From NCBI GenBank assembly GCA_014728975.1, contig WJKQ01000071.1, positions 1 to 5,569 of the forward strand: a stretch of DNA of 5,569 nucleotides, read 5' to 3'. The translations under genes and the position numbers were made by a program. Below are positions 1-5,569 of this stretch, one piece after another. The stretch is from Candidatus Peregrinibacteria bacterium. GTDB taxonomy: Bacteria > Patescibacteriota > Gracilibacteria > UBA1369 > LOWO2-01-FULL-3. How positions within the stretch are numbered: position 1 is the stretch's first letter; every line of letters begins with the position of its first letter. Under the pieces are notes generated by a model that had not been told where the DNA came from, ran no database searches, and saw only the letters and a list, made by a program, of their open reading frames with translations.

Positions 1-763
1 AAATTTCAAATGTTCCTGAGTTTTCGAACTTGAAGGAGGAAGGATTTTTCTTTTCTTTTATGGTTTTCTCCGGAAATATCCATTTGTATGCAATTTCATC
101 ATTTTCCGGGTCGTATGAATCCGATCCATCTAAATTTAATGAGAAAGGAACTTCTTTTTCCAGACTTCCTTTTTGGATCGTTATTACCGCTACAGGAGGT
201 AAATTTATTAGTTTATTTTCTTTTCCCGGAGTTGGATGTTTAAAAACCTTCCAGCCTGATTTTCCTCCGGAATTTTGTTTTTTTACGATGGATTGATTTT
301 TTTCAATTTTATCGCTGTTTACGCATTCTCCGGTCCAAGCTTTTTGTTCTTTTAGAATCCTTATATCATTAAGTTCCGAAGACGTTGGTGAATTGTTTTT
401 CCAGCAGACGGCGTCTATTAATTTTGAGTCCGATTCTAAGGTTATTTGTTCTGTCGTGGCTGTTAATCCGGAGTTTTTTGTGTATATGTGAAGAATATTA
501 TTTTTGGAAATAAATTTATCTTTTTCGGCTTTGAAATGAACCAATATATATTTTTCATCTGAAATTTGGTCGGGATTTATTTTTGTTATTAATTTGTCGT
601 CTTTTATTTTAACTTCCGAATTTAAAGGTGAATTTATTTTAATTTCTATCCAGTCGGATTTATTGTTTTTAAAACTTATTTCGGAAAAATTTAACGGTGA
701 ATTATATGAAAATGCAGTCTGGTTTAGAAAGAGAGCGGCGATAATTATAACGATTTTTCTCAT
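1..763 (-). CDS. Secreted lamin-tail-domain + PKD-domain protein, partial (C-terminus outside window)
   Basis: Reading the minus strand from ATG at 763-761 gives at least 254 codons with no stop before the left edge, so the gene is cut off at its 3' end. Residues 1-19 look like a signal peptide (short Arg/Lys start, hydrophobic IVIIIAALFL, cleavage near AFS-Y). Residues 24-183 resemble a lamin-tail domain: an early SEISFKN..DWIEIK strand, a DAVCWKN segment near 117-123, and the typical closing HPTPGKEN (176-183). Residues 189-254 match the start of a PKD Ig-like domain (PPVAVI, DGSDSYDP at 212-219, YKW at 226-228, SGTFEI at 249-254). Both folds are known from extracellular adhesion or enzyme-accessory modules, so the protein is probably exported and surface-attached. 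Any catalytic domain would lie in the missing part. Cys120 and Cys147 could pair. The start is supported by AAGGA 7 nt upstream and an in-frame TAG further upstream. The gene is divergent from rny. Exact function is unknown. Confidence 0.85.
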   Translation of the reverse strand, partial: MRKIVIIIAALFLNQTAFSYNSPLNFSEISFKNNKSDWIEIKINSPLNSEVKIKDDKLITKINPDQISDEKYILVHFKAEKDKFISKNNILHIYTKNSGLTATTEQITLESDSKLIDAVCWKNNSPTSSELNDIRILKEQKAWTGECVNSDKIEKNQSIVKKQNSGGKSGWKVFKHPTPGKENKLINLPPVAVITIQKGSLEKEVPFSLNLDGSDSYDPENDEIAYKWIFPEKTIKEKKNPSSFKFENSGTFEI

Positions 764-770
764 TTTGTCA

Positions 771-775
771 TCCTT
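771..775 (-). promoter_or_regulatory. Shine-Dalgarno site of the minus-strand secreted protein gene
   Basis: On the minus strand AAGGA is followed by 7 nt (TGACAAA) and then ATG at 763. This is a well-placed ribosome binding site and fixes the start of the LTD/PKD gene. It is the only good Shine-Dalgarno sequence in the window. Confidence 0.7.
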
Positions 776-849
776 ATTTTTCTATATTTATTGAACCAGT
801 TTTAAATTAAAAATTTGTTAATTTTTTCTAAAATATTGAATTATTAAGT

Positions 850-877
850 TTGACATTTGCCCATGATCAAGTAAACT
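850..877 (+). promoter_or_regulatory. Candidate sigma-70 promoter for rny (distal)
   Basis: A perfect -35 TTGACA (850-855) is followed after 16 bp by TAAACT (872-877), which matches the -10 consensus at 4 of 6 positions. Transcription would start near 884 and give a leader of about 215 nt before rny. A TTTATA at 877-882 is a better AT-rich hexamer but lies 21 bp from the -35. The palindrome TGATCA (864-869) sits in the spacer. Prediction from motif matching only. Confidence 0.4.
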
Positions 878-925
878 TTATAAGCAAATATTCAATAAAA
901 TAGGCTTTAGCGAAAGGCTTGTGAT

Positions 926-931
926 TATAAT
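926..931 (+). promoter_or_regulatory. Candidate -10 element of a proximal rny promoter
   Basis: This is a perfect TATAAT, preceded by TGTGAT so that a TG lies two bases rather than one base upstream, close to an extended -10. No good -35 is present 16-18 bp upstream (AGGCTT/GGCTTT). If used, transcription would start near 938 and the rny leader would be about 160 nt. Confidence 0.35.
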
Positions 932-991
932 AGCGTTAAAAAGAGAAGTATTAAGATAGTAGACTAAAAATTGATCATAATTAAAAAATAA

Positions 992-1096
992 AAATTTCTG
1001 CAGGTATATCTATAGTTTGGGGGGCGAAATTTGAAGGATTGATTTGAGTCACAGCAAGCGTAATAAAGGCTAGAGCCAAGGACCTAACCTTTATTA
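992..1096 (+). promoter_or_regulatory. Structured 5' leader of rny (two predicted stem-loops)
   Basis: Two perfect inverted repeats are visible. AAATTTC (992-998) can pair with GAAATTT (1026-1032) around a 27-nt loop that contains the GGGGGG run. TAATAAAGG (1061-1069) can pair with CCTTTATTA (1088-1096) around an 18-nt loop. The second stem ends 3 nt before the rny ATG, and the only Shine-Dalgarno-like bases (AAGGA, 1078-1082) lie in its loop, 17 nt from the start. Two smaller pairings, GGCT/AGCC (1068-1077) and AAGG/CCTT (1078-1091), would compete with it. The sequence does not match any riboswitch or small-RNA consensus I recognise. A role in translational or RNase-dependent control of rny is inference. 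Confidence 0.4.
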
Positions 1097-1099
1097 ATT

Positions 1100-2623
1100 A
1101 TGTTAATACCGATATTAGTTGCCGTTCTTGGACTGGCTGCGGGTGGAGTCGCAGGATATTACTATCGAAAAAAGCAAATTGAAGCTCGTAACAAAGATCT
1201 TGCAGCCAAAGCGGAACAAATGATTGCAGATGCCAAGGGTAAATCAAAAGAAATAGTTTTTGAAGCCCGTAATGAAGCTTTCAAAATTCAGGATGATATT
1301 AAGAATGAAGAACAGCGCAGGCAGGCCCAGTTAAATCAGATAGAAGAGCGTCTGATGAAAAAGGAGCAGGTTTTTGATAAGAAAAATGAAGAAGTGGACA
1401 AGAAAAAGACGGATTTGGATATTAAGATAACTTCAATTAAAAAGCTTCGTGATGAGATAGAGGAAATACATAATCTTCAGTCTCAGCAGCTTGAAAGAAT
1501 TGCAGCAATGTCAAAAGACGAAGCCAAGGAAATTCTTTTGAATAAAGTTGAAGAAGAGGCAAAAGATGACATAGTCGCTCAGATTAAAAAGGTTGAAACA
1601 GATCTAAAAGAAAAGGCGGATGAAAGAGCTAAATGGATTCTTGCTGACGCAATAGCAAGATGTGCTTCGGAAACGACTGCGGAATCTACCGCAACAATCG
1701 TTAACCTGCCCAATGATGAAATGAAGGGACGTATTATAGGTCGTGAGGGTAGAAATATTAATACTTTTGAACAGATTACCGGAGTTGATGTAATTGTTGA
1801 TGATACTCCCGGCTCTATTGTCATATCGGGTTTTGATCTTGTCAGAAGATATATTGCGAAAGTTGCTCTGGAAAGGCTGATTGAGGACGGGCGTATTCAT
1901 CCGGCGCGTATTGAGGAAACCGTGAAAAAAGTAAAAGATGAAGTTAATGTCCTTATTAAAGAACTTGGAGAAAAGGCTGTTCTTGAAACGGGTGTCACCG
2001 GTCTGCATATAAATCTGATTAAAATTCTTGGAAGACTTAAATTTAGAGTTACACATGGGCAAAATGCTTTGAAACATTCTATGGAGGTTTCGTTTCTTGC
2101 GTCAAACCTTGCTGCTGAACTTGGAGTTGATGAGAGCATCTGTAAACGTGCAGGTCTTCTTCATGATATTGGTAAAGCGGTTGATCATGAGATTCCGGGG
2201 CATCACGCAAAAATCGGAGCGGACATTGCCAGGAAGTTTGGTCTTTCCAAGGAAGTTGTTCATGCGATTGAAGCGCATCATGGAGATCCTGAGCCTCAGA
2301 CAATAGAGGCCCAGCTTGTACAGGCGGCCAATCTCATTTCAAACGCGAGGCCCGGTGCAAATAAGGAAAATCTTGATACATATATCAGGAGACTCAAAGA
2401 ACTTGAAAACTTATGCGACAGTTTTGAGGGTGTTGAGAAATCTTTTGCAATACAGGCCGGAACCGAAGTGAGGATTTTTGTTGCACCCGGAAAAATTGAT
2501 GATCTTGAAGCTGTGAAGCTTTCTCATGAAATCGCCCGAAAAATTGAGCACGACCTTCAACATCCCGGTCCTGTAAAAGTTCATGTGATTCGGGAGACTC
2601 AGGCTGAAGAATACGCAACCTAA
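1100..2623 (+). CDS. rny: Ribonuclease Y (membrane-anchored endoribonuclease)
   Basis: The protein has 507 aa, close to the roughly 520 aa usual for RNase Y. Domain order is complete: one N-terminal membrane helix (about 2-22) followed by basic YYRKK; a long charged coiled coil (about 24-190) with typical AKGKSKEIVFEARNEA; a KH RNA-binding domain (about 198-262) with the loop GREG at 214-217; and an HD domain (about 321-415) with His326, the signature His355-Asp356, His-His at 368-369 and HHGD at 393-396, which supply the metal ligands. The family-specific C-terminal region (about 416-507) is present. RNase Y makes endonucleolytic cuts that start mRNA decay and processing, from the inner face of the cell membrane. 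ATG 1100 is chosen because it starts directly before the membrane helix. No Shine-Dalgarno sequence lies at the normal distance. A leader with predicted stem-loops precedes it. The downstream SLH gene, 35 bp away without a clear terminator, may be co-transcribed. Confidence 0.97.
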   Translation: MLIPILVAVLGLAAGGVAGYYYRKKQIEARNKDLAAKAEQMIADAKGKSKEIVFEARNEAFKIQDDIKNEEQRRQAQLNQIEERLMKKEQVFDKKNEEVDKKKTDLDIKITSIKKLRDEIEEIHNLQSQQLERIAAMSKDEAKEILLNKVEEEAKDDIVAQIKKVETDLKEKADERAKWILADAIARCASETTAESTATIVNLPNDEMKGRIIGREGRNINTFEQITGVDVIVDDTPGSIVISGFDLVRRYIAKVALERLIEDGRIHPARIEETVKKVKDEVNVLIKELGEKAVLETGVTGLHINLIKILGRLKFRVTHGQNALKHSMEVSFLASNLAAELGVDESICKRAGLLHDIGKAVDHEIPGHHAKIGADIARKFGLSKEVVHAIEAHHGDPEPQTIEAQLVQAANLISNARPGANKENLDTYIRRLKELENLCDSFEGVEKSFAIQAGTEVRIFVAPGKIDDLEAVKLSHEIARKIEHDLQHPGPVKVHVIRETQAEEYAT

Positions 2624-2658
2624 TATATATATTTTTTTATTTTTCTAAAATCCAAATT

Positions 2659-3864
2659 ATGAAAAGATTATTAATTGTATTGTCGGCTATTGTTTTGGTT
2701 TTTTCGGCAACTCTTCCATCATTGGCCTTTACCGACGTGAGTGAAGATATGTTTTATTATGATGCGGTAAATTTTTTACAGGATGAAGGTATTGTAGTCG
2801 GATATGGAGATGGATCGTTCGGTTATGAATTAAATATTAACAGGGCTGAACTTCTAAAAATTGTAATTGAAGCAAAGTTTTTTGAAGAAGGTACGGAAAG
2901 TTTAAGTTCTTACAGTGAAATGTCGTGTTTTGAAGATGTTCCGGCTAATGAGTGGTACACAAAATATATTTGTTATGCTAAAGAACAGGGATGGGTTGTA
3001 GGATATGGCGATGGGACTTTCAGACCCGCTCAAAATATTAATTTTGTTGAGGCTTTAAAAATTGTAATGGAAGTTTTTGGAATAGATTATCAGGAAACCG
3101 ATCCCTGGTATAAAGGTTTTGTTGATGAAGCAGCTTCCAGAAACCTTATTCCTCTTACTATCGATGAATTCGGGCTTATTATTTCAAGGTCTGAGATGGC
3201 CGATATGATTACCAGAATGATTATGCTTAATAATGATGAACTCGATGAATATTTGGATGAAAGAACTGATTATCGCGTTGATTATGATTCTATATTAAAT
3301 GGAGAAAACGTATCTGAAGATGTGCCTGATGAAAGTGAAGCTGTAGAAGAAGATTCCGATGTTTTGGGAATGAATTGTTTTGCGGAATTTGATACTATTG
3401 CAGGAGTTTATGATCGTTTTGACTGCGGTGACGATGTTGTTGAGGAGCTTGATTTTGTTCCTGCTTTTCAGGATCTTTTCCCAAATGAAAATGTCTATAT
3501 TTCAAATAACGAAGCGCTTTTGAATGAAGGTGTTTTATACTTTACCACAAATGAAGAAACAGGAGCGGGTACGGTAAACAACAGGCTCATCAAATATGAT
3601 ATAAGTGGTGGAGAAGGCGCTGTTTTATATGAGGAAGAATCTGTTGAAGGTGATATGCTTGTGCTTGTAGGCACGGATCTCACAGATAATCTGTTGATTG
3701 TGGAATGGCAGGCTTCTGATTTTGCTCCTTCTGTTTGTTATTCTCCGTGGCTTAGCGAGGATCTTTATTCTATAGGCCTTTCCGGAGGAGAAAGTCTTGC
3801 TCCCTATGTACCTCCGCAATGGAAAATTGATGAAGGGGAAGCTAAAGTTGTCGATTGTTTATAA
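2659..3864 (+). CDS. Secreted SLH-repeat surface protein with unknown C-terminal domain
   Basis: The protein has 401 aa. Residues 1-23 form a clear signal peptide (MKRLL, hydrophobic core, LPSLA before Phe24). Two S-layer homology repeats follow: about 24-72 (FTDVSEDMFYYDAV, VVGYGDGSF, INRAELLKIV) and about 91-142 (FEDVPANEWYTKYI, VVGYGDGTF, INFVEALKIV). A degenerate third repeat at about 148-190 keeps DPWYKGFV and SRSEMADMI but lacks the GYGDGTF part. A strongly acidic linker (about 191-235) leads to a C-terminal region (about 240-401) of probable beta strands with Cys240, Cys256, Cys360 and Cys400, which could form disulfides outside the cell. I do not recognise this C-terminal domain. SLH repeats in other bacteria bind cell-wall polymers, so a cell-envelope location is likely. 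The start has no Shine-Dalgarno sequence but is fixed by the signal peptide. No obvious promoter of its own is visible; it may be read through from rny. Confidence 0.88.
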   Translation: MKRLLIVLSAIVLVFSATLPSLAFTDVSEDMFYYDAVNFLQDEGIVVGYGDGSFGYELNINRAELLKIVIEAKFFEEGTESLSSYSEMSCFEDVPANEWYTKYICYAKEQGWVVGYGDGTFRPAQNINFVEALKIVMEVFGIDYQETDPWYKGFVDEAASRNLIPLTIDEFGLIISRSEMADMITRMIMLNNDELDEYLDERTDYRVDYDSILNGENVSEDVPDESEAVEEDSDVLGMNCFAEFDTIAGVYDRFDCGDDVVEELDFVPAFQDLFPNENVYISNNEALLNEGVLYFTTNEETGAGTVNNRLIKYDISGGEGAVLYEEESVEGDMLVLVGTDLTDNLLIVEWQASDFAPSVCYSPWLSEDLYSIGLSGGESLAPYVPPQWKIDEGEAKVVDCL

Positions 3865-3880
3865 AAATTGTTAAATTCTC

Positions 3881-3908
3881 TTGACACTGCAGGTTAGCAC
3901 TCTATAAT
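3881..3908 (+). promoter_or_regulatory. Sigma-70-type promoter of the groES-groEL operon
   Basis: A perfect -35 TTGACA (3881-3886) and a perfect -10 TATAAT (3903-3908) are separated by 16 bp. Transcription should start near 3915, giving a leader of about 33 nt before groES. This is the strongest promoter in the window, as expected for a highly expressed chaperonin operon. Its -10 lies inside the CIRCE operator. Confidence 0.88.
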
Positions 3909-3920
3909 GCTTCGTGCTAA
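3894..3920. promoter_or_regulatory. CIRCE operator (HrcA binding site) of the groE operon
   Basis: The left arm TTAGCACTC (3894-3902) is a perfect CIRCE half-site. A 9-bp spacer (3903-3911) follows, then TCGTGCTAA (3912-3920), which matches the consensus GAGTGCTAA at 7 of 9 positions. In many bacteria the repressor HrcA binds CIRCE and blocks groE and dnaK transcription until heat or misfolded protein titrates GroEL. Here the spacer carries the -10 TATAAT, so bound HrcA would cover the promoter core and start site. hrcA itself is not in the window. Confidence 0.9.
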
Positions 3921-3947
3921 AAGCTTATAATTTAACTTTTGTTTATT

Positions 3948-4238
3948 ATGGAAAAGATTATTCCAACTGGTGATAATATTGTTGTAGAACCGATTACTGA
4001 AGAGGTAAGTTCTTCAGGAATTATTATTCCCGATACGGCATCAAAGGAAAAACCTATGAAAGGCAGAGTTATTGCCGTGGGATCCGGTAAGTTTTCCGAT
4101 GATGGCAAAAGACTTGAAATGGAAATTAAGGAAGGGGATACGGTTTTATTTTCAAAATACGGTCCTACTGAGATGAAAATTGAAGGCAGGGATGTCTTGA
4201 TCCTTTCCGCCGGTGATGTTTATGCAAAATTGACTTAA
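3948..4238 (+). CDS. groES: Co-chaperonin GroES (Hsp10)
   Basis: The protein has 96 aa, the usual GroES length, and covers the whole family: IIPTGDNIVVEPI near the N-terminus, the mobile loop (about 16-35) with the GroEL-contacting hydrophobic GIII at 24-27, KGRVIAVGSGK (38-48), EIKEGDTVLFSKYGPTEMKIEG and the closing ILSAGDVYAKL. GroES caps the GroEL ring in the cytosol and closes the folding chamber during the ATP cycle. ATG 3948 is preferred over an in-frame TTG at 3939, because MEKIIPTGDNI is the expected beginning. No Shine-Dalgarno sequence precedes it; the leader is AT-rich and ends in ATT. It is the first gene after the CIRCE-controlled promoter, and groEL follows after 36 bp. Confidence 0.97.
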   Translation: MEKIIPTGDNIVVEPITEEVSSSGIIIPDTASKEKPMKGRVIAVGSGKFSDDGKRLEMEIKEGDTVLFSKYGPTEMKIEGRDVLILSAGDVYAKLT

Positions 4239-4253
4239 ATTAATGTCAAAATA

Positions 4254-4272
4254 ATAATTTAATAATTTAATA
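4254..4272 (+). repeat. Short AT-rich tandem repeat in the groES-groEL spacer
   Basis: The 8-mer ATAATTTA occurs twice in tandem (4254-4261, 4262-4269) and starts a third time, ending 2 nt before the groEL ATG. The 36-bp spacer has no Shine-Dalgarno sequence, so this unstructured AT-rich stretch may serve as the ribosome loading region. It could also be chance in AT-rich DNA. Confidence 0.35.
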
Positions 4273-4274
4273 TT

Positions 4275-5569
4275 ATGGCTAAACAAATTCAATTTAGCGA
4301 CGATGCTCGCCAGAAGCTTCTTGCCGGTATTGAGAAGCTTGCAAAGGCTGTCAAAATTACGCTCGGTCCAAAGGGGCGAAACGCAATTTTGGAAAAGAAA
4401 TACGGCGCTCCTATGGTCACGAACGATGGTGTAACTATTGCGAAGGAGATCGAGCTTCCCGATTCTTATGAAAATATGGGGGCTCAAATGGTTAAGGAAG
4501 TTGCTACAAAAACAAATGATGTGGCTGGAGATGGTACAACTACGGCTACCTTGTTGGCTGAAGCTATCATAAAAGAAGGTCTTAGAAATTTAACCGCAGG
4601 TGCTAATCCCATGCAATTGAAGTTGGGAATTGAAAAAGCTGTAAGTAGAGTTTCAGATGCTCTTTCAAAGATGGCTATACAGATCGGTGACAGTAAGGAA
4701 AAAGTTGCGCAGGTTGCGACAATTTCCGCCCAAAACGAGGAAGTTGGGGAGCTTATTGCAGACATTATGTCTATGGTTGGAAATGATGGGGTAATTCAGG
4801 TTGAAGAGTCGCAGACAATGGGTCTGGAAAAAGAAGTGGTAGAGGGGATGCAGTTTGATAATGGCTATATTTCTCCCTATTTTGTGACTGATCCTTCAAG
4901 GATGGAGTCGGTCTACAGTGATGCAAAAATACTGATTACTGATAAAAAAATTAGTTCGGTCCAAGACCTTTTGCCTTTGCTGGAAAAGGTCGCACAGACA
5001 GGCAAGAAAGAACTCATAATAATAGCTGAGGATGTTGAGGGTGAAGCTCTCGCGACTTTGGTTTTGAACAAACTGAGAGGCGTTTTTAATGTTCTCGCTG
5101 TCAAGGCACCGGCGTTTGGTGACAGAAGAAAAGAGATGCTCAAAGATATTGCTATTTTGACCGGGGGTACCGTTATCAGTGATGAAATCGGTTTGAGTCT
5201 GGAGAATGCGGAGCTTGGTCATCTTGGAGAAGCAAGGAAGATTGTTTCCGATAAAGATACAACTACTATCGTTGAGGGAAAGGGTGATAAGCATGAAATT
5301 GAAGCTCGTATTGAAGAGATAAAAGTCCTTTTGTCAAAGACCACTTCCGATTTTGATAAAGAGAAGCTTCAGGAAAGACTTGCCAAACTCGGTGGAGGAG
5401 TAGGAGTTATAAAGGTTGGTGCCGCCACGGAAATTGAACTTAAGGAAAAGAAGCACAGGATTGAGGATGCTTTGAATGCGACCAGAGCCGCTGTTGAGGA
5501 AGGGATTGTTCCCGGAGGCGGAGTAGCTTTGATTCTTGCCATGAAAGTTCTTGAAGAAGTAAAAAGTGA
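4275..5569 (+). CDS. groEL: Chaperonin GroEL (Hsp60), partial (C-terminus outside window)
   Basis: The frame from ATG 4275 is open for 431 complete codons and two bases of the next, then leaves the window. This is about four fifths of a usual GroEL of roughly 545 aa. Landmarks include LGPKGRNAILEKKYGAPMVTNDG (30-52), the nucleotide-binding DGTTT loop at 86-90 with Asp86 as the metal/ATP residue, the apical-domain segment YISPYFVTDP, IIIAEDVEGEALATLV, the conserved VKAPAFGDRRKEML, TGGTVIS, GGVGVIKVGAATEIELKEKK, Asp398 in IEDALNATRAA (the ATP-hydrolysis aspartate) and PGGGVAL at 413-419. GroEL forms the double-ring ATP-driven folding chamber in the cytosol and works with GroES encoded just upstream. 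The start has no Shine-Dalgarno sequence. No frameshift or missing key residue is seen. Co-transcription from the CIRCE-controlled promoter is expected. Confidence 0.98.
   Translation, partial: MAKQIQFSDDARQKLLAGIEKLAKAVKITLGPKGRNAILEKKYGAPMVTNDGVTIAKEIELPDSYENMGAQMVKEVATKTNDVAGDGTTTATLLAEAIIKEGLRNLTAGANPMQLKLGIEKAVSRVSDALSKMAIQIGDSKEKVAQVATISAQNEEVGELIADIMSMVGNDGVIQVEESQTMGLEKEVVEGMQFDNGYISPYFVTDPSRMESVYSDAKILITDKKISSVQDLLPLLEKVAQTGKKELIIIAEDVEGEALATLVLNKLRGVFNVLAVKAPAFGDRRKEMLKDIAILTGGTVISDEIGLSLENAELGHLGEARKIVSDKDTTTIVEGKGDKHEIEARIEEIKVLLSKTTSDFDKEKLQERLAKLGGGVGVIKVGAATEIELKEKKHRIEDALNATRAAVEEGIVPGGGVALILAMKVLEEVKS

Larger units (their letters stand above)
764..1099. other. Divergent intergenic region between the LTD/PKD gene and rny
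   Basis: These 336 bp hold no credible coding frame. The left part is very AT-rich and must contain the minus-strand gene's promoter, but I could not pick a convincing -35/-10 pair there. The middle has two candidate plus-strand promoters (TTGACA at 850; TATAAT at 926) and two copies of the palindrome TGATCA (864-869 and 972-977). An 8-bp inverted repeat, TATTGAAT (834-841) and ATTCAATA (890-897), flanks the first candidate promoter. The right part (992-1096) has two perfect inverted repeats and a run of six G (1019-1024), and looks like a structured leader of rny. Confidence 0.7.

Noticed and set aside
30..794. Plus-strand open frames at 30-296 and 594-794
   Set aside because: They lie opposite the minus-strand LTD/PKD gene, which has a signal peptide, a Shine-Dalgarno sequence, recognisable domains and one open frame over the whole 763 bp. 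The plus-strand translations resemble nothing.
1018..1096. GGGGGGCGAAA stretch as the 5' end of a tmRNA or another known structured RNA
   Set aside because: The G run recalls tmRNA 5' ends, but the TTCGAC-type conserved segment is absent and the rny coding region begins within about 80 nt, leaving no room for a tmRNA body.
2624..2645. Terminator after rny (TATATATA followed by T-rich DNA)
   Set aside because: There is a T-rich tract but no GC-containing hairpin before it, so an intrinsic terminator cannot be supported.
3865..3880. Intrinsic terminator between the SLH gene and the groE promoter
   Set aside because: The 16 bp are AT-rich without an inverted repeat. The only nearby hairpin is the CIRCE dyad, which is an operator and is not followed by a T tract.
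3939..3947. TTG at 3939 as the groES start (three extra residues)
   Set aside because: The family begins at the MxKIxPxGDxI segment, so ATG 3948 fits better, and TTG has no Shine-Dalgarno sequence either.
4152..5294. Minus-strand open frames opposite groES/groEL
   Set aside because: They are shadows of the strongly conserved groES/groEL frames and show no recognisable protein features.
1..5569. Alternative genetic code (TGA read as Gly)
   Set aside because: None of the five coding frames contains an in-frame TGA, and the three complete genes end in TAA. The TGA at the right edge is out of the groEL frame.

Overview
The window looks like a low-GC bacterial chromosome segment. It carries core genes (ribonuclease Y, the GroES/GroEL chaperonin) next to two predicted secreted surface proteins. 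The gene set and the architecture of the surface proteins (lamin-tail domain plus PKD; short SLH-repeat protein) fit a Patescibacteria/CPR-type genome. That placement is an inference from style, not proof. All readable frames use the standard code: I found no in-frame TGA in roughly 1,690 codons, which argues against the TGA=Gly code of Absconditabacteria and Gracilibacteria.

Layout: positions 1-763 hold the N-terminal part of a minus-strand gene that runs off the left edge. It encodes a secreted protein with a signal peptide, a lamin-tail-like domain and the start of a PKD domain. Positions 764-1099 are a divergent intergenic region with candidate promoters for rny and a leader that can form stem-loops, the last of which ends 3 nt before the rny start. 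rny (1100-2623) encodes a membrane-anchored endoribonuclease. After 35 bp comes a secreted SLH-repeat protein (2659-3864). A strong promoter overlapped by a CIRCE operator (3881-3920) then drives groES (3948-4238) and groEL (4275 to beyond the right edge).

Working together: GroES and GroEL form the cytosolic folding chamber, probably repressed by HrcA through CIRCE and induced by heat or misfolding stress. RNase Y is the inner-membrane mRNA decay enzyme. The two secreted proteins probably sit at the cell surface, with ligands that cannot be read from sequence. All four plus-strand genes lack a well-placed Shine-Dalgarno sequence and share ATT directly before ATG, whereas the minus-strand gene has a good AAGGA.

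I see no mobile element, CRISPR array, tRNA, rRNA or defence-like cassette. Nothing here amounts to a clear new system. The most notable items are the structured rny leader, the missing Shine-Dalgarno signals, the promoter-embedded CIRCE with an imperfect right arm, and the two uncharacterised surface proteins.
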